From assembly GCF_900114205.1 (NCBI RefSeq), contig NZ_FOSH01000005.1:62001-126000 (forward strand): a DNA stretch of 64,000 nucleotides, written 5' to 3'. The stretch is from Methylophaga sulfidovorans (GTDB taxonomy: Bacteria > Pseudomonadota > Gammaproteobacteria > Nitrosococcales > Methylophagaceae). Shown here piece after piece: positions 8,559 to 17,966 of this stretch (position 1 is its first letter; each line of letters starts with the position of its first letter). The translations under genes were made by a program, and so were the position numbers. A model generated the notes under the pieces. It did no database searches. It was given only the letters and a program-made list of their open reading frames with translations, and was not told where the DNA came from.

Positions 8559-9464
8559 TCATAAAAAGTTAAACAGGGACAGCCCCTGTACTTTGACATA
8601 GGCTTGTTGAGCCGCTTGTAAGCCTGTCGTTTGAGAATTCAGACGTGAAATGGCTTCAGCATAGTCCAAATCTTTTAGTTTAGTCAGACTGGTTTCAAGG
8701 CTGGTCAGGCTATCTTCATTAATACTGCGCTGTTGGTCAATAGAATTAATACGAGCACCGACTGTCGTTCTGGCAGTTGTTAATAAGTCAATGGCAGTCG
8801 ACATATTATCGAGAAACTCACCATTGTTTGGCGCAGTACCAACTGTATTGGCTTTGAGCGCAGTAGAAAACTGATCAATTGTCTGAAAAATAGCTTGTGT
8901 CGACGTATCAGCATTGGTGATAACAAATACGTCATCTCCCGGAAAAGTCGCTTCCACTGAGTAATCACTACCGACGCGCATACTACGTTGGCCACCATCG
9001 CCACCATAAGCAAATGTAGTGGTATCAAACGCTTGAGTGAAAGACTGATAGCCTGAGAATAAAAATTCGCCGTTAGCATCCGTCGTGTTAGCCAGACTCA
9101 CTAAAGATTTGTTCAACTCATCAATTTCTTCAGCAATACCAGTGCGAGCATTAGCGTCATTGGTTCCGTTCAAGGCCTGTACGGCGAGTTCGCGAATTCG
9201 TTGAACAAGATTTGTAGCACTTGTAAGTGCGTTTTCAGCCGAGTTGAGTTTATTATTCGCTACATCAGCATTGGCCAGATATTGTTCATTAATACTGACT
9301 TCACGCTCGTAATTAAGCGACTTAACCGCAGCCACCGGATCATCTGAAGGTCGTAAAATTCGCTGACCGGTAGAGACTTGTAATTGGGTATCAGCCAACT
9401 GTTTCTGCTGGGCCAGCATAGTATCAACACTTTGCTGTTGAATATAGGATGTAGATATTCTCAT
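8559..9464 (-). CDS. flgL: Flagellar hook-filament junction protein FlgL
   Basis: FlgL (HAP3) is secreted by the flagellar export apparatus and joins the hook-associated FlgK ring to the flagellin filament. The N terminus MRISTSYIQQQSVDTMLAQQ and the heptad-rich stretch up to GQRILRPSDDPVAAVKSL are typical of the flagellin-like D0/D1 domains. The C-terminal helix carries LQAAQQAYVKVQGLSLFNFL. The length of 301 residues is normal and there is no cleavable signal peptide, as expected for a type III flagellar substrate. It follows flgK by nine bases and is followed by the CDP-sugar genes on the same strand. Confidence 0.96.
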   Translation of the reverse strand: MRISTSYIQQQSVDTMLAQQKQLADTQLQVSTGQRILRPSDDPVAAVKSLNYEREVSINEQYLANADVANNKLNSAENALTSATNLVQRIRELAVQALNGTNDANARTGIAEEIDELNKSLVSLANTTDANGEFLFSGYQSFTQAFDTTTFAYGGDGGQRSMRVGSDYSVEATFPGDDVFVITNADTSTQAIFQTIDQFSTALKANTVGTAPNNGEFLDNMSTAIDLLTTARTTVGARINSIDQQRSINEDSLTSLETSLTKLKDLDYAEAISRLNSQTTGLQAAQQAYVKVQGLSLFNFL

Positions 9465-9473
9465 GATAATCTC

Positions 9474-10910
9474 CTAAACAGCATTAATCAGTGAATCAAA
9501 AATGGTATTGGAGACGATGATAATCTGAGATGCCGCCTGATAAGCCTGCTGAAACTTGATAAGCTGTGCCGCTTCCTCATCCAGATTAACGCCACCAACA
9601 GCATCAAACCGTTGTTCAGTTTGTTGTAATAAGGCAAGCTGTGTTTCCTGACTAGCTTCCGCTTGCTGTGTACGTGTAGCCACATCAGAAACCAGCACGG
9701 CATAACCTTCTGATAAGGAACGAGTCACCCCTGGTGCGATAGTCACTAATGTTTTGTCTGTTTCCAGGTTAGCCAGTGCTAATGCGTTTTCATTATTACC
9801 TGAACCAGAAACATTAACGAGGCCAGTTGCAGCATCAAATTTTGATGAAGCGGCAATGGCACGGGGATCGGTTATTGCCACCGAAATAGTGGCAGCGGTA
9901 ATATTTGCCGGGTCAAAAAAGTCGCCGCCATCATTACCATCTAAATCAACTGAGCCTTGTCCACCATTGGCAATATTCGTTGTATTGTTATGGACAGCAT
10001 TAAAACCTTCTACGACTGACTTTGCCAACACATCAAGCTCAGCTCTGACATCATCAATAATCGTGTCACGAAACTCCAAAGCCCCACCTAATGTGCCACC
10101 GGATAACTGACTAGTGATGTTGGTACTACTGTCACCATAACCAATACCTAATCTTGGTGGCGTGGTGGATGTGTCCGTCACTGTCGTTAAAGTCATACTT
10201 TTTGTGCCAGCGACTAAGGCTTGTCCATTGCCAATCAGAATATTTGTTGTGCCATTCGACTGCTCGATAACATTCACTGAAACAATCTCTGAAAGATCAT
10301 TAATCAGTTTGTCACGCTTATCCATCAGATCATTTGGCGTGCCACCAGCACCACTAGCAGCCGTAATCGCGGCGTTTAGCTCAGCAATGCTTTTGGATAA
10401 ATTATTGATGTCATCAACCGCCACGGTAATATCGTAGTCGATTTGTTCATCCAGTTGGGTCAGCTTAGAATCCATGGTATTAAAGCGGTTAGCTAACAAC
10501 TCTCCCTGAGTCAGCATTAACTGTCTGGCAGCAATAGACGTTGGATCGTTTGCCAGCTCATTAACCGCATTAAAAAATTTGTTTAAACCACCGCTCAAAC
10601 CTAAGTCTTCAGAGCCAAGCACATCATCAACTTGTTGAGAGTAACTAAGATAACTTCTCTGTGCCGCTTCTTGTGCAGTGTAGGTTCTGACCTGACTCGC
10701 CAAAAACGTATCATAAACACGTTCAACGGAGGTTATCTGTACACCTGTACCAAAATAGATATCACCTTTGTAATCAGGTGTTCGTGTCGCTTGGTCCGCA
10801 CGCTGTCGTGTGTAGCCCTCAGTATTAACATTACTGATGTTATGACTGGTCGTCGATAAATTACCTTGGGCCGTTAATAATGCCGATGTCCCAATCCCTA
10901 GCAGACTCAT
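9474..10910 (-). CDS. flgK: Flagellar hook-associated protein FlgK (short form)
   Basis: FlgK (HAP1) is the first junction protein on the hook. The N terminus LGIGTSALLTAQGNLSTTSH followed by NISNVNTEGYTRQ is the conserved flagellar rod/hook motif. The C-terminal helix has LDEEAAQLIKFQQAYQAASQ. At 478 residues it is shorter than the enterobacterial protein of about 547. The difference probably lies in the variable surface domain between about residues 220 and 380; this is inference. It is in the flgHIJKL part of the operon, 27 bases after flgJ. Confidence 0.96.
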   Translation of the reverse strand: MSLLGIGTSALLTAQGNLSTTSHNISNVNTEGYTRQRADQATRTPDYKGDIYFGTGVQITSVERVYDTFLASQVRTYTAQEAAQRSYLSYSQQVDDVLGSEDLGLSGGLNKFFNAVNELANDPTSIAARQLMLTQGELLANRFNTMDSKLTQLDEQIDYDITVAVDDINNLSKSIAELNAAITAASGAGGTPNDLMDKRDKLINDLSEIVSVNVIEQSNGTTNILIGNGQALVAGTKSMTLTTVTDTSTTPPRLGIGYGDSSTNITSQLSGGTLGGALEFRDTIIDDVRAELDVLAKSVVEGFNAVHNNTTNIANGGQGSVDLDGNDGGDFFDPANITAATISVAITDPRAIAASSKFDAATGLVNVSGSGNNENALALANLETDKTLVTIAPGVTRSLSEGYAVLVSDVATRTQQAEASQETQLALLQQTEQRFDAVGGVNLDEEAAQLIKFQQAYQAASQIIIVSNTIFDSLINAV

Positions 10911-10937
10911 GGCATGCTCCTTAACTCGTCAGCGTGA

Positions 10938-11912
10938 TTATGCATGGTCTGACTCCAGCGAAATTCGTGCCAGAATGTCACTATTCATAATACGTTTAAT
11001 TTTGTCGGAATAATTAGGGTCGGTTGCAAAGCCGGCTTTTTGCAATTGTTCAACAAAGGCATCGGCATTACCCGTGTGTTTTAATGCGTCACGGTAGCGA
11101 GGTTGCGTTTGCAGAAACTCAATATAGTCATTGAAACTATCCTGATATGAGTCATACGAACGGAACCGAGAAGCTTCGTTATAAGCCTGACCATCACGAT
11201 ATTCGAGTGCCACTTTACTGACGCTATCACCAGTCCAGCTTTTATCCGCCTTGATATTAAACAAGTTGAAACTCGTTTCTCCTGCCTCATCATTGAGAAC
11301 AAACTTACCCCAGCCCGTTTCTAAAGCGGCTTGAGATAAAATCACTTCCGGTGCAACACCTATTTTATCTGCCGCTTGCTGAGCATAAGGCCAGAGTGTT
11401 TTTACAAAATCTTGAGGAGAATCAAACACAACTTGTCCGAGATTTTCTAATTCCGTGCTTGATTCATTTTTGATGTTTTCAGCATGAATATCACGTATCT
11501 GTTTTAACATCAGATCGTTTACTTTTTTAGCCAGTGCAGGCCTTATGGTAACCGTGTCATAACTATAGCTTTGATCGGTTTTGGCTGGCTGGGCTGACTG
11601 TAATTGATAACTACCCAACTGCTGAATAATCGCTTCCTGTAGTCCAAGCCCACCACGCGTAGATAGATCAGAAGCCAGTTGTTGGTCCGCCATATCCTGA
11701 TACATTTTGCTTTGTGATGAGTCAAATATCCCGTCACCTAAACTTGCCTGACGCATCGATTTCAGCATCATATTGATAAACAATGACTCAAACTGACCAG
11801 CCACCTGCTTCAATGTTTGCTGACTATCAACATCCTTAACCGCTTGTTCACGTAATTGATTCAAACCATGAAAATCAACCGCTGATCGGGCAATATTCGA
11901 CTCGTAAGCCAT
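10938..11912 (-). CDS. flgJ: Flagellar rod-capping protein and peptidoglycan hydrolase FlgJ
   Basis: FlgJ caps the growing rod and opens the peptidoglycan for it. The N-terminal rod-cap domain, roughly residues 30-110, contains QFESLFINMMLKSMRQASLG. The C-terminal half, from about residue 170, is a glucosaminidase-type hydrolase with the catalytic Glu in SQAALETGWGKF and the downstream FNLFNIKADKSW. Both domains are present, so this is the dual-function form typical of gammaproteobacteria. The length is 324 residues. It starts two bases after the flgI stop. Confidence 0.96.
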   Translation of the reverse strand: MAYESNIARSAVDFHGLNQLREQAVKDVDSQQTLKQVAGQFESLFINMMLKSMRQASLGDGIFDSSQSKMYQDMADQQLASDLSTRGGLGLQEAIIQQLGSYQLQSAQPAKTDQSYSYDTVTIRPALAKKVNDLMLKQIRDIHAENIKNESSTELENLGQVVFDSPQDFVKTLWPYAQQAADKIGVAPEVILSQAALETGWGKFVLNDEAGETSFNLFNIKADKSWTGDSVSKVALEYRDGQAYNEASRFRSYDSYQDSFNDYIEFLQTQPRYRDALKHTGNADAFVEQLQKAGFATDPNYSDKIKRIMNSDILARISLESDHA

Positions 11913-11914
11913 AA

Positions 11915-13006
11915 CTAAATAACCACTAAGTCAGCCTTAAGTGCGCCGGCCTGCTTTAGTGCTTCAAGGATAGCAACTAAGTCACCAGGCGCCGCGCCGA
12001 CTTGATTCACTGCACGTACAATTTCATCCAGCGATACACCCGGATTAAAGACAAACATCCGGCTATTTTCTTCAGTAATATTAATATTGTAGTTAGGTGT
12101 CACGACAGTCTGTCCTTGCGAAAAAGGTTCTGGCTGACTGACTTCAGGATTAGCCGAGATAGTGACCGATAAATTACCATGCGTCACGGCAGCAGGGCTC
12201 ACCCGCACATGCTGTCCAATCACAATAGTGCCACTGCGTGAGTTAACCACGACTCTGGCAGGTGCTTCACCAGGATTAAGTTCTAGATTCTCAATTAAGG
12301 ACATAAATGGAACACGCTGATTAGGATCGCGCGGCGCATTCACTTTGACTGAAGAAGCATCCATTGAGAATGCGGTATTCTTGCCTAAGGTATGGTTGAT
12401 GGCATCGCTTAAGCGACTGGCGGTTGTGAAGTCCGGGCTATGTAGATTCAGAATAATAGAATCTCCCACATTTAAGGCATTTCTGACTGCTCGCTCAACC
12501 GTGGCACCGTTCGGCACTCGCCCGGCACTTGGAATATTAACTGTTAATCGTGAACCATCGGCAGCATCAGCACCAAAGCCACCAACAATCAGATTACCTT
12601 GTGCCATGGCATAGATTTGTCCATCCGCCCCTTTTAATGGAGTCATTAATAAACTACCACCGCGCAGGCTCTTGGCATCGCCAAGTGATGAGACGGTAAT
12701 ATCAATGGTTTGACCGGGCTTCACAAAAGGTGGTAAATCAGCATGAACTGAAACTGCCGCCACGTTTTTACTTTTAGGATCGGTTCCAGGTGGGATATTA
12801 ATGCCCATCTCCACCAGCATATTCCGTAAACTTTGCCCGGTAAATTTCGTTTTATCGCCCGTACCATTAAGGCCTACGACCAAACCATAACCAATTAATT
12901 GGTTACTACGCACACCTGCAATAGACGCTAAATCTTTAACCCGTTCAGCACAGGCGAGGCCTGAACTCACTAATAATGCAAATATAATAAATACTCTGAA
13001 CTTCAT
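11915..13006 (-). CDS. flgI: Flagellar P-ring protein FlgI
   Basis: FlgI forms the periplasmic P ring around the rod. A Sec signal peptide is visible ([20 protein letters not shown], with cleavage likely after ACA). The mature part starts with [20 protein letters not shown], which is strongly conserved in the family, followed by [11 protein letters not shown]. The C terminus has [20 protein letters not shown] and the usual LKQAGAL ending. The length of 363 residues is normal. It lies 12 bases after flgH. Confidence 0.97.
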   Translation of the reverse strand: MKFRVFIIFALLVSSGLACAERVKDLASIAGVRSNQLIGYGLVVGLNGTGDKTKFTGQSLRNMLVEMGINIPPGTDPKSKNVAAVSVHADLPPFVKPGQTIDITVSSLGDAKSLRGGSLLMTPLKGADGQIYAMAQGNLIVGGFGADAADGSRLTVNIPSAGRVPNGATVERAVRNALNVGDSIILNLHSPDFTTASRLSDAINHTLGKNTAFSMDASSVKVNAPRDPNQRVPFMSLIENLELNPGEAPARVVVNSRSGTIVIGQHVRVSPAAVTHGNLSVTISANPEVSQPEPFSQGQTVVTPNYNINITEENSRMFVFNPGVSLDEIVRAVNQVGAAPGDLVAILEALKQAGALKADLVVI

Positions 13007-13018
13007 AACTTTTACCCT

Positions 13019-13726
13019 TTAAAAAGGCATCAATGCACTGACAAAGAATCGACTTAACCAGCCCATCACATTGGCATCATTAGTCGGGCCATCCCCCACA
13101 TAAGAAATCTGAGCATCAGCAATCCGAATAGACGAAATAGAATTATCTGCCTCGATATCTCTTGGGCTTATCATCCCTGACAAACGTATGTATTCGTTTC
13201 CTTGGTTAATAGTGACCACCCGTTCTCCACGAATCACCATATTACCGTTCGGTAAAACCTCAACTACCGACACACTAATATTGCCGGTCAACTCATTTTT
13301 CTGATCACTATCGCCCTGTCCCTTGAAGTTAGAATTTGATCCCAGACCGAATGCCAGGTTATTGTCCTTTGTACTTGCCAAAGGAAGCTGACCAGGTAAG
13401 TTAAATTGAGGTGTTGTTCCAAACAGTGTTGGATTATCAATCGAGTTATTATTGGATTTATTAATTTTCGTCTCTGTTTCTTTTTTCGCGTCGGTCTGCT
13501 CTTCCAACTTCACTGTCAAAATGTCGCCTACACGTCTCGCACGATAATCCTCAAATAATGAAATATTATTGCGAGCGTCAAAAATAGCGCCATCATAATT
13601 ATCCTGTGGCTCTATCGGCTCGGGGCGAACGGCAGCAAAAGCGGGATCGCGCTTAACCTCATTGCTATAGCAACCAGATAACATTGCCACAGCAAGAAAT
13701 ACTAAAAATGGGGCAACTGTTTTCAT
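13019..13726 (-). CDS. flgH: Flagellar L-ring lipoprotein FlgH
   Basis: FlgH makes the outer-membrane L ring. The start at ATG 13726 gives a lipoprotein signal peptide, MKTVAPFLVFLAVAMLSGC, with the lipobox LSGC at residues 16-19 and a lipid-modified Cys. GGAG lies nine bases upstream. An in-frame upstream start at 13756 would add ten residues before the signal peptide and bypass that ribosome binding site, so it is rejected. The conserved core includes LFEDYRARRVGDILTVKLEE and GEVVTINQGNEY-like sequence (RGERVVTINQGNEYIRLSG). The gene follows its own candidate sigma-54 promoter and an intrinsic terminator that separates it from flgG. Confidence 0.96.
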   Translation of the reverse strand: MKTVAPFLVFLAVAMLSGCYSNEVKRDPAFAAVRPEPIEPQDNYDGAIFDARNNISLFEDYRARRVGDILTVKLEEQTDAKKETETKINKSNNNSIDNPTLFGTTPQFNLPGQLPLASTKDNNLAFGLGSNSNFKGQGDSDQKNELTGNISVSVVEVLPNGNMVIRGERVVTINQGNEYIRLSGMISPRDIEADNSISSIRIADAQISYVGDGPTNDANVMGWLSRFFVSALMPF

Positions 13727-13765
13727 TTTGACACTCCGAAAAAATACGCACTTCACCTAAAAGTT

Positions 13766-13783
13766 GAAGCAGAGTTCGTGCCA
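13766..13783 (-). promoter_or_regulatory. Candidate sigma-54 promoter of flgHIJKL
   Basis: Reading the minus strand, TGGCACG, four bases (AACT), then CTGCT matches the sigma-54 consensus TGGCACG-N4-TTGCW except for one base. The invariant GG and GC are ten bases apart. The predicted transcription start is near 13757, giving a leader of about 30 bases before the flgH ATG with its GGAG. The site lies just downstream of an intrinsic terminator that follows flgG, so it would restart transcription for flgH to flgL and possibly the sugar genes beyond. Confidence 0.8.
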
Positions 13784-13807
13784 AAATTATGAAAAAGGAC
13801 AGGAAGG

Positions 13808-13850
13808 TAAAAAAGAAAAGGGCTACTTGGTGGGGGACAACAAGTAGCCC
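13808..13850 (-). terminator. Intrinsic terminator between flgG and flgH
   Basis: On the minus strand a perfect ten-base stem (GGGCTACTTG pairing with CAAGTAGCCC) with an eleven-base loop is followed by TTTTCTTTTTT. This is a textbook Rho-independent terminator. It lies ten bases after the flgG stop and before the candidate flgH promoter. Confidence 0.9.
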
Positions 13851-13860
13851 AAAGCTATGA

Positions 13861-14646
13861 CTAAAGATTCTGACTAGCGTACTGCAGCATTTGATCGGAC
13901 GTAGAGATCGCTTTTGAGTTCATCTCATAAGCACGTTGAGTTTCAATCATATTAATCAGCTCAGTCACCACATTAACATTCGATGTTTCCAGTGCTCCAC
14001 CAACGGTCTGACCAAAACCATCTAAGCCAGGCGTGCCGGTAATTGGCGTACCACTTGCTCCTGTTTCCTGAAACAAGTTTTCACCAATAGGCTGCAAACC
14101 TGTCGGATTAACAAAGTCGGCTAATTCAATATTACCCACAATTGTTGGTGTCGCCGTACCTGGCTGAGTCACACTCACCGTGCCATCGGAGCCCACGGTG
14201 ATACTTTGAACATCCGCAGGAATCGTTATCGATGGCTCTAATGGATTACCATTTGACATTACAATCTGTCCATCTGAATCAAGCTGAAACGTACCATCTC
14301 TGGTGTAAGACAATGTGCCATCCGGCATCAGAATTTGAAAAAAGCCACGACCGTTAACGGCAATATCGAGTGCCTGTTCAGTTTGGATAATATTACCTTG
14401 CGTGTGTAACTTTTCTGTCGCTACAGTCCTGACACCTGTACCTATCATCAACCCCGAAGGCAATTGTGTACTTGTAGAAGATTGCGCGCCTGGCTGTCTT
14501 ATTGTCTGATATAACAAATCCTCAAACACCGCCCTATCTTGCTTAAATCCTGTTGTGTTGACGTTAGCCAAGTTATTGGAAATAACTGACATACGTGTTT
14601 GCTGGGCATCTAGGCCAGTTTTGGCAATCCACAAAGCCTGATTCAT
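13861..14646 (-). CDS. flgG: Flagellar distal rod protein FlgG
   Basis: FlgG forms the distal part of the flagellar rod. It has the rod/hook N-terminal motif [20 protein letters not shown] and the FlgG-specific [11 protein letters not shown] segment. The C terminus is [20 protein letters not shown] with [13 protein letters not shown], as in other FlgG proteins. The length of 261 residues is normal. There is no signal peptide, as expected for a flagellar type III substrate. It follows flgF by 47 bases and is the last gene before an intrinsic terminator. Confidence 0.97.
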   Translation of the reverse strand: MNQALWIAKTGLDAQQTRMSVISNNLANVNTTGFKQDRAVFEDLLYQTIRQPGAQSSTSTQLPSGLMIGTGVRTVATEKLHTQGNIIQTEQALDIAVNGRGFFQILMPDGTLSYTRDGTFQLDSDGQIVMSNGNPLEPSITIPADVQSITVGSDGTVSVTQPGTATPTIVGNIELADFVNPTGLQPIGENLFQETGASGTPITGTPGLDGFGQTVGGALETSNVNVVTELINMIETQRAYEMNSKAISTSDQMLQYASQNL

Positions 14647-14693
14647 AATCGTCTCCTGAAGTCCTATGCAACCGTCGTATTAGCGTTAATTGC

Positions 14694-15437
14694 TTAAGTA
14701 CTTATCTGCATTAAACGTGCCGATGCTGCACTATTTTCTTGTGTTGTATCCATCATTTTGACTTGCATTTCATATTGCCTCTGCAACTCGATCATATTGA
14801 CCAGAGCACCTACCGCATTAACATTACTACCCTCTAAGGTACCGGAGGCAACTGTAACCGTCGCATCTAATGGTGCTTCTGAGCCATCCTGCATTCTCAT
14901 GAGACCATCAGAGTCTTTGAATACTTGCTGTAAATCTGGTTTAACTAATTTAATCCGATCTAATACGGCAAGGGCATTTGCCGCTTCACCAATGGGGCGG
15001 ATAGATATCGTCCCATCATTACCGATATCAATTGTTTGCGCTGGAGGAATAGCAATAGGACCACCCTCACCCATCACGGCAAGTCCGGTACCTGTCACCA
15101 ACTGCCCAGCTTCAGTCACATGAAGATCACCAGCACGCGTGTAACCCTCACGGCCGTCTTTACCTTGCACAGCAATGAAACCTTCACCTTGAACAGAAAT
15201 ATCCAGATCACGGCCAGTAGATTGAATAGAACCTGTTTGGTAATCCGTTTGTGGTCGCTCCAGCATCGAGTAAACACGGCTGGGTAAACCTTCGCCAAAT
15301 ACCGGCATACTCCTGAATTGTTCAAAATCCGCACGAAAACCCGTGGTATTCACATTTGCCAAATTATTGGCGTTAGCGGCTTGGGCCAACATAGTCTGTT
15401 GAGCCCCGTTCATGGCGATATATAAACTACGGTCCAT
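14694..15437 (-). CDS. flgF: Flagellar proximal rod protein FlgF
   Basis: FlgF is a rod protein located between FlgC and FlgG. The N terminus MDRSLYIAMNGAQQTMLAQA, with [18 protein letters not shown] after it, is standard, and the C terminus has LVNMIELQRQYEMQVKMMDT. I place the start at ATG 15437, which has GAGGG upstream. A TTG 15 bases earlier is in frame but would add residues not found in the family. A perfect nine-base hairpin sits between the flgE stop and this start. The resulting length is 247 residues. Confidence 0.96.
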   Translation of the reverse strand: MDRSLYIAMNGAQQTMLAQAANANNLANVNTTGFRADFEQFRSMPVFGEGLPSRVYSMLERPQTDYQTGSIQSTGRDLDISVQGEGFIAVQGKDGREGYTRAGDLHVTEAGQLVTGTGLAVMGEGGPIAIPPAQTIDIGNDGTISIRPIGEAANALAVLDRIKLVKPDLQQVFKDSDGLMRMQDGSEAPLDATVTVASGTLEGSNVNAVGALVNMIELQRQYEMQVKMMDTTQENSAASARLMQIST

Positions 15438-15452
15438 TATTTCTACCCTCAA

Positions 15453-15473
15453 TACGCTGCCAGAGGCAGCGTA
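15453..15473. repeat. Hairpin between flgE and flgF
   Basis: TACGCTGCC and GGCAGCGTA form a perfect nine-base stem with an AGA loop. On the minus transcript no T-tract follows, so it is more likely to be an mRNA processing or stability element than a terminator. It lies 16 bases before the flgF start. Confidence 0.6.
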
Positions 15474-15489
15474 CTTTTAAAGAAAAACG

Positions 15490-16845
15490 TTATCGCAGGT
15501 TAATAATGGTCTGAGTTATGGCGTTATTTGTCTCAATCGCTTTTGAGTTAGCCTGGAAGTTACGTTGTGCCGTAATCAATCCTACTAGCTCAGCCGTCAA
15601 ATCGACATTGGATGTTTCTAATGCACCCGCCTGAATTTGACCAAAACTACCTGTTGCAGCTTCACCTGCAATGACCGGGCCAGAATCAGTGGTTTCTTTC
15701 CAGGCAGTACTACCAATTTTGTTCAGTGCCTGGGGATTAGCAAAGTTACCCATGGCAATTTTTCCGATAGGAATAGCTTGCCCATTACTATAGTTTGCTC
15801 TGATTAAGCCTTCTTCACTCACGTCTACCCCAGTTAAACGACCTGTCGGGAAACCATTTACAGTGAGAGCACCAACATTAAAACTACCAGAGTTCTGGGT
15901 TGAGCCGGTAAGTGCTAGTGTAATTGTTTGTGTTTCTGCACCACTCATCCACTCAGTTGCCCCGCCATCAGTAAAAGATAAGTTGATAGGATCGATACCT
16001 GCAGTACTTGGATCAGCATCAACCTGATTCAAAGTACCATCAGCATTAAAACTGATACGAGCATCTGTTTCTAAAGCGAAGGGGACCCCGGCAGTACCTC
16101 CTTTGACTTCACCACCATCAACGTAAGCAGCCATTTGCCATTGGTTATCACCCACAGGGACACCGCCATCTAATGCCGCCTCGTCAATATGTTGATAATA
16201 GGTAGTCACGATATGTTCATTACCCAAAGAATCATAAATTGTTGCTGAGGTTGTATAACTGTAGGTTGTATCGTCGGTTGGGTCGATGGCCAAAATACCC
16301 CCTGTACCACTATCAATAATGCCATCGGATGTAGAAGGTAAATTAGTGGCGATTTTCAACTCTGTTGTCGCTTCAGGTGCACCAACTGATGCAGGTAATT
16401 GAATGGGTGATGTCGCATTCATACTAGTTGCCGAAATGTTACCTTGCGCATCCACAGGGAAAGTTCTTAGGTACCAGCCTTCATTTGAAACAATGTATCC
16501 ATCTTTATCAACACCGAATTCACCTGCTCGTGAGTATATGACTTCCCCGCTATCTAACTCTGGTGCTAAAGCAAAAAAGCCTTGTCCACTTATCGCCAAA
16601 TCCAAGGAATTATCTGTGAACTCAAGATTACCCTGATTAAATTGCTGAGCCACATTTTGTAATACGGCACCACTACCGATAGCGGTTTGATTGGTTGAGC
16701 CGAAGGCTGAAACGGCAAAAACGTCACCAAATTCTGCACGAGACATCTTAAAGCCAGTCGTGTTGACGTTAGCAATATTGTTTGATTTGACGTTTAGATC
16801 GGCTGTTGCCGCATTCAAACCACTTAAAGCTGTGCTAAATGACAT
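15490..16845 (-). CDS. flgE: Flagellar hook protein FlgE
   Basis: FlgE polymerises into the flagellar hook. The N terminus MSFSTALSGLNAATADLNVK followed by [20 protein letters not shown] is diagnostic. The C terminus has ETSNVDLTAELVGLITAQRN and FQANSKAIETNNAITQTIIN. The length is 451 residues, with a variable middle region rich in Thr, Ser and Gly. It lies 11 bases after flgD, consistent with cotranscription in the flgBCDEFG unit. Confidence 0.97.
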   Translation of the reverse strand: MSFSTALSGLNAATADLNVKSNNIANVNTTGFKMSRAEFGDVFAVSAFGSTNQTAIGSGAVLQNVAQQFNQGNLEFTDNSLDLAISGQGFFALAPELDSGEVIYSRAGEFGVDKDGYIVSNEGWYLRTFPVDAQGNISATSMNATSPIQLPASVGAPEATTELKIATNLPSTSDGIIDSGTGGILAIDPTDDTTYSYTTSATIYDSLGNEHIVTTYYQHIDEAALDGGVPVGDNQWQMAAYVDGGEVKGGTAGVPFALETDARISFNADGTLNQVDADPSTAGIDPINLSFTDGGATEWMSGAETQTITLALTGSTQNSGSFNVGALTVNGFPTGRLTGVDVSEEGLIRANYSNGQAIPIGKIAMGNFANPQALNKIGSTAWKETTDSGPVIAGEAATGSFGQIQAGALETSNVDLTAELVGLITAQRNFQANSKAIETNNAITQTIINLR

Positions 16846-16856
16846 AAGATATTCTC

Positions 16857-17534
16857 CTAAAGAATTTCAACAACTTCACTAAATGACGCAGAACCAATTC
16901 CGGCCAAATTCACTATTAATCCATCGGTCGAACTGATTGAAACACTCGACACCTGAGCCAAAACGCCGGTAGCAAAAGCCGTATTAGAACCATCAACCGT
17001 ACCTGAGGCTTTAAACTGATAAACACCTTCTGGTAAGGCTTCACCATTATCATCAAACCCATCCCAGGTGAAATCGGTATAACCTGAGGCTGCCCCCATG
17101 TCGATGGTGCGAACGACGACACCCGCCTCGTCATAAATTTTCACTTTTAAATCCGTGACTGGATCGGCAACATTTATCCGACCAGATAAACCATCTGTTG
17201 CCGTTAAGTTACCAATCGATGATGGGATTAACACTGTTCTTCCAACTAATGAGGATCCCTGCAATGCTTGGTTGGATTGCATAGAGTTGGCAAAAGTAGA
17301 AAAAGAATCCTGCAGGTCTGATAAACCTGTCACCTGAGCAAAAGACGCTATTTGTCCAAGAAAATCCCCATTCTCCATTGGGTTCATTGGATCCTGATAC
17401 TTCAACTGTGTTGTCATCAGGGACATAAAATCTTCCATTCCCAATGTACCCGGGTCTTTTTTGCTATCTTCTTTTGAACGATTTGAGTTCAAGAATGCAT
17501 ATGGGTTGTTATCATTAATTCCGCTCACAGCCAT
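16857..17534 (-). CDS. flgD: Flagellar hook-capping scaffold protein FlgD
   Basis: FlgD caps the growing hook and guides FlgE assembly. The N-terminal part carries LGMEDFMSLMTTQLKYQDPM and NPMENGDFLGQIASFAQVTG, which are the FlgD signature. The C-terminal half is the FlgD Ig/tudor-like region with YDEAGVVVRTIDMG and FTWDGFDDNGEALPEGVYQF. The length of 225 residues is normal. A strong ribosome binding site (AAGGAGGGG) precedes the ATG. The spacing to flgC is 13 bases. Confidence 0.97.
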   Translation of the reverse strand: MAVSGINDNNPYAFLNSNRSKEDSKKDPGTLGMEDFMSLMTTQLKYQDPMNPMENGDFLGQIASFAQVTGLSDLQDSFSTFANSMQSNQALQGSSLVGRTVLIPSSIGNLTATDGLSGRINVADPVTDLKVKIYDEAGVVVRTIDMGAASGYTDFTWDGFDDNGEALPEGVYQFKASGTVDGSNTAFATGVLAQVSSVSISSTDGLIVNLAGIGSASFSEVVEIL

Positions 17535-17547
17535 CTCTCACCCCTCC

Positions 17548-17961
17548 TTATTGCCCTAACTGTAATGTTCTTAACAGCAATTGTTTTGAGGTATTCGCGA
17601 TTTCAACGTTGTTTTGATAGGAACGTGACGCGGACATCATATTTGCCATTTCGGTAATCGGATCCACATTTGAGTGGAAAATATAGCCATCCTCATTTGC
17701 CATTGGATGGCTCGGGTTATATTCCTGTCTGACAGGTGCCTGACTTTCAACAATACCCTGAACTTGAACAGCACCCTGCTTATAACCTTCCTGAGCATTA
17801 TCCAGCACGGTAGCAAACACGGGTTGTCTGGCTTTATAGGTCTGATTGATACTACTGCTAACACTATCCACATTAGCCAGATTACTTGCCGTTGTATTCA
17901 GACGCAGAGACTGAGCACTCATGCCGCTTCCGGCAATATCAAAAATATTAAATAACGACAT
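17548..17961 (-). CDS. flgC: Flagellar proximal rod protein FlgC
   Basis: FlgC is a small proximal rod subunit. Typical segments are IAGSGMSAQSLRLNTTASNL and ANVDS near the N terminus, then VLDNAQEGYKQGAVQVQGIV, EYNPSHPMANEDGYIF and DPITEMANMMSASRSYQNNV. The C terminus is ANTSKQLLLRTLQLGQ. The length of 137 residues is normal. It begins five bases after the flgB stop and is exported without a signal peptide. Confidence 0.97.
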   Translation of the reverse strand: MSLFNIFDIAGSGMSAQSLRLNTTASNLANVDSVSSSINQTYKARQPVFATVLDNAQEGYKQGAVQVQGIVESQAPVRQEYNPSHPMANEDGYIFHSNVDPITEMANMMSASRSYQNNVEIANTSKQLLLRTLQLGQ

Positions 17962-17966
17962 TGTGC

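Noticed and set aside
13727-13756. Upstream start of flgH adding ten residues
   Set aside because: It would precede the lipoprotein signal peptide and skip the GGAG ribosome binding site.
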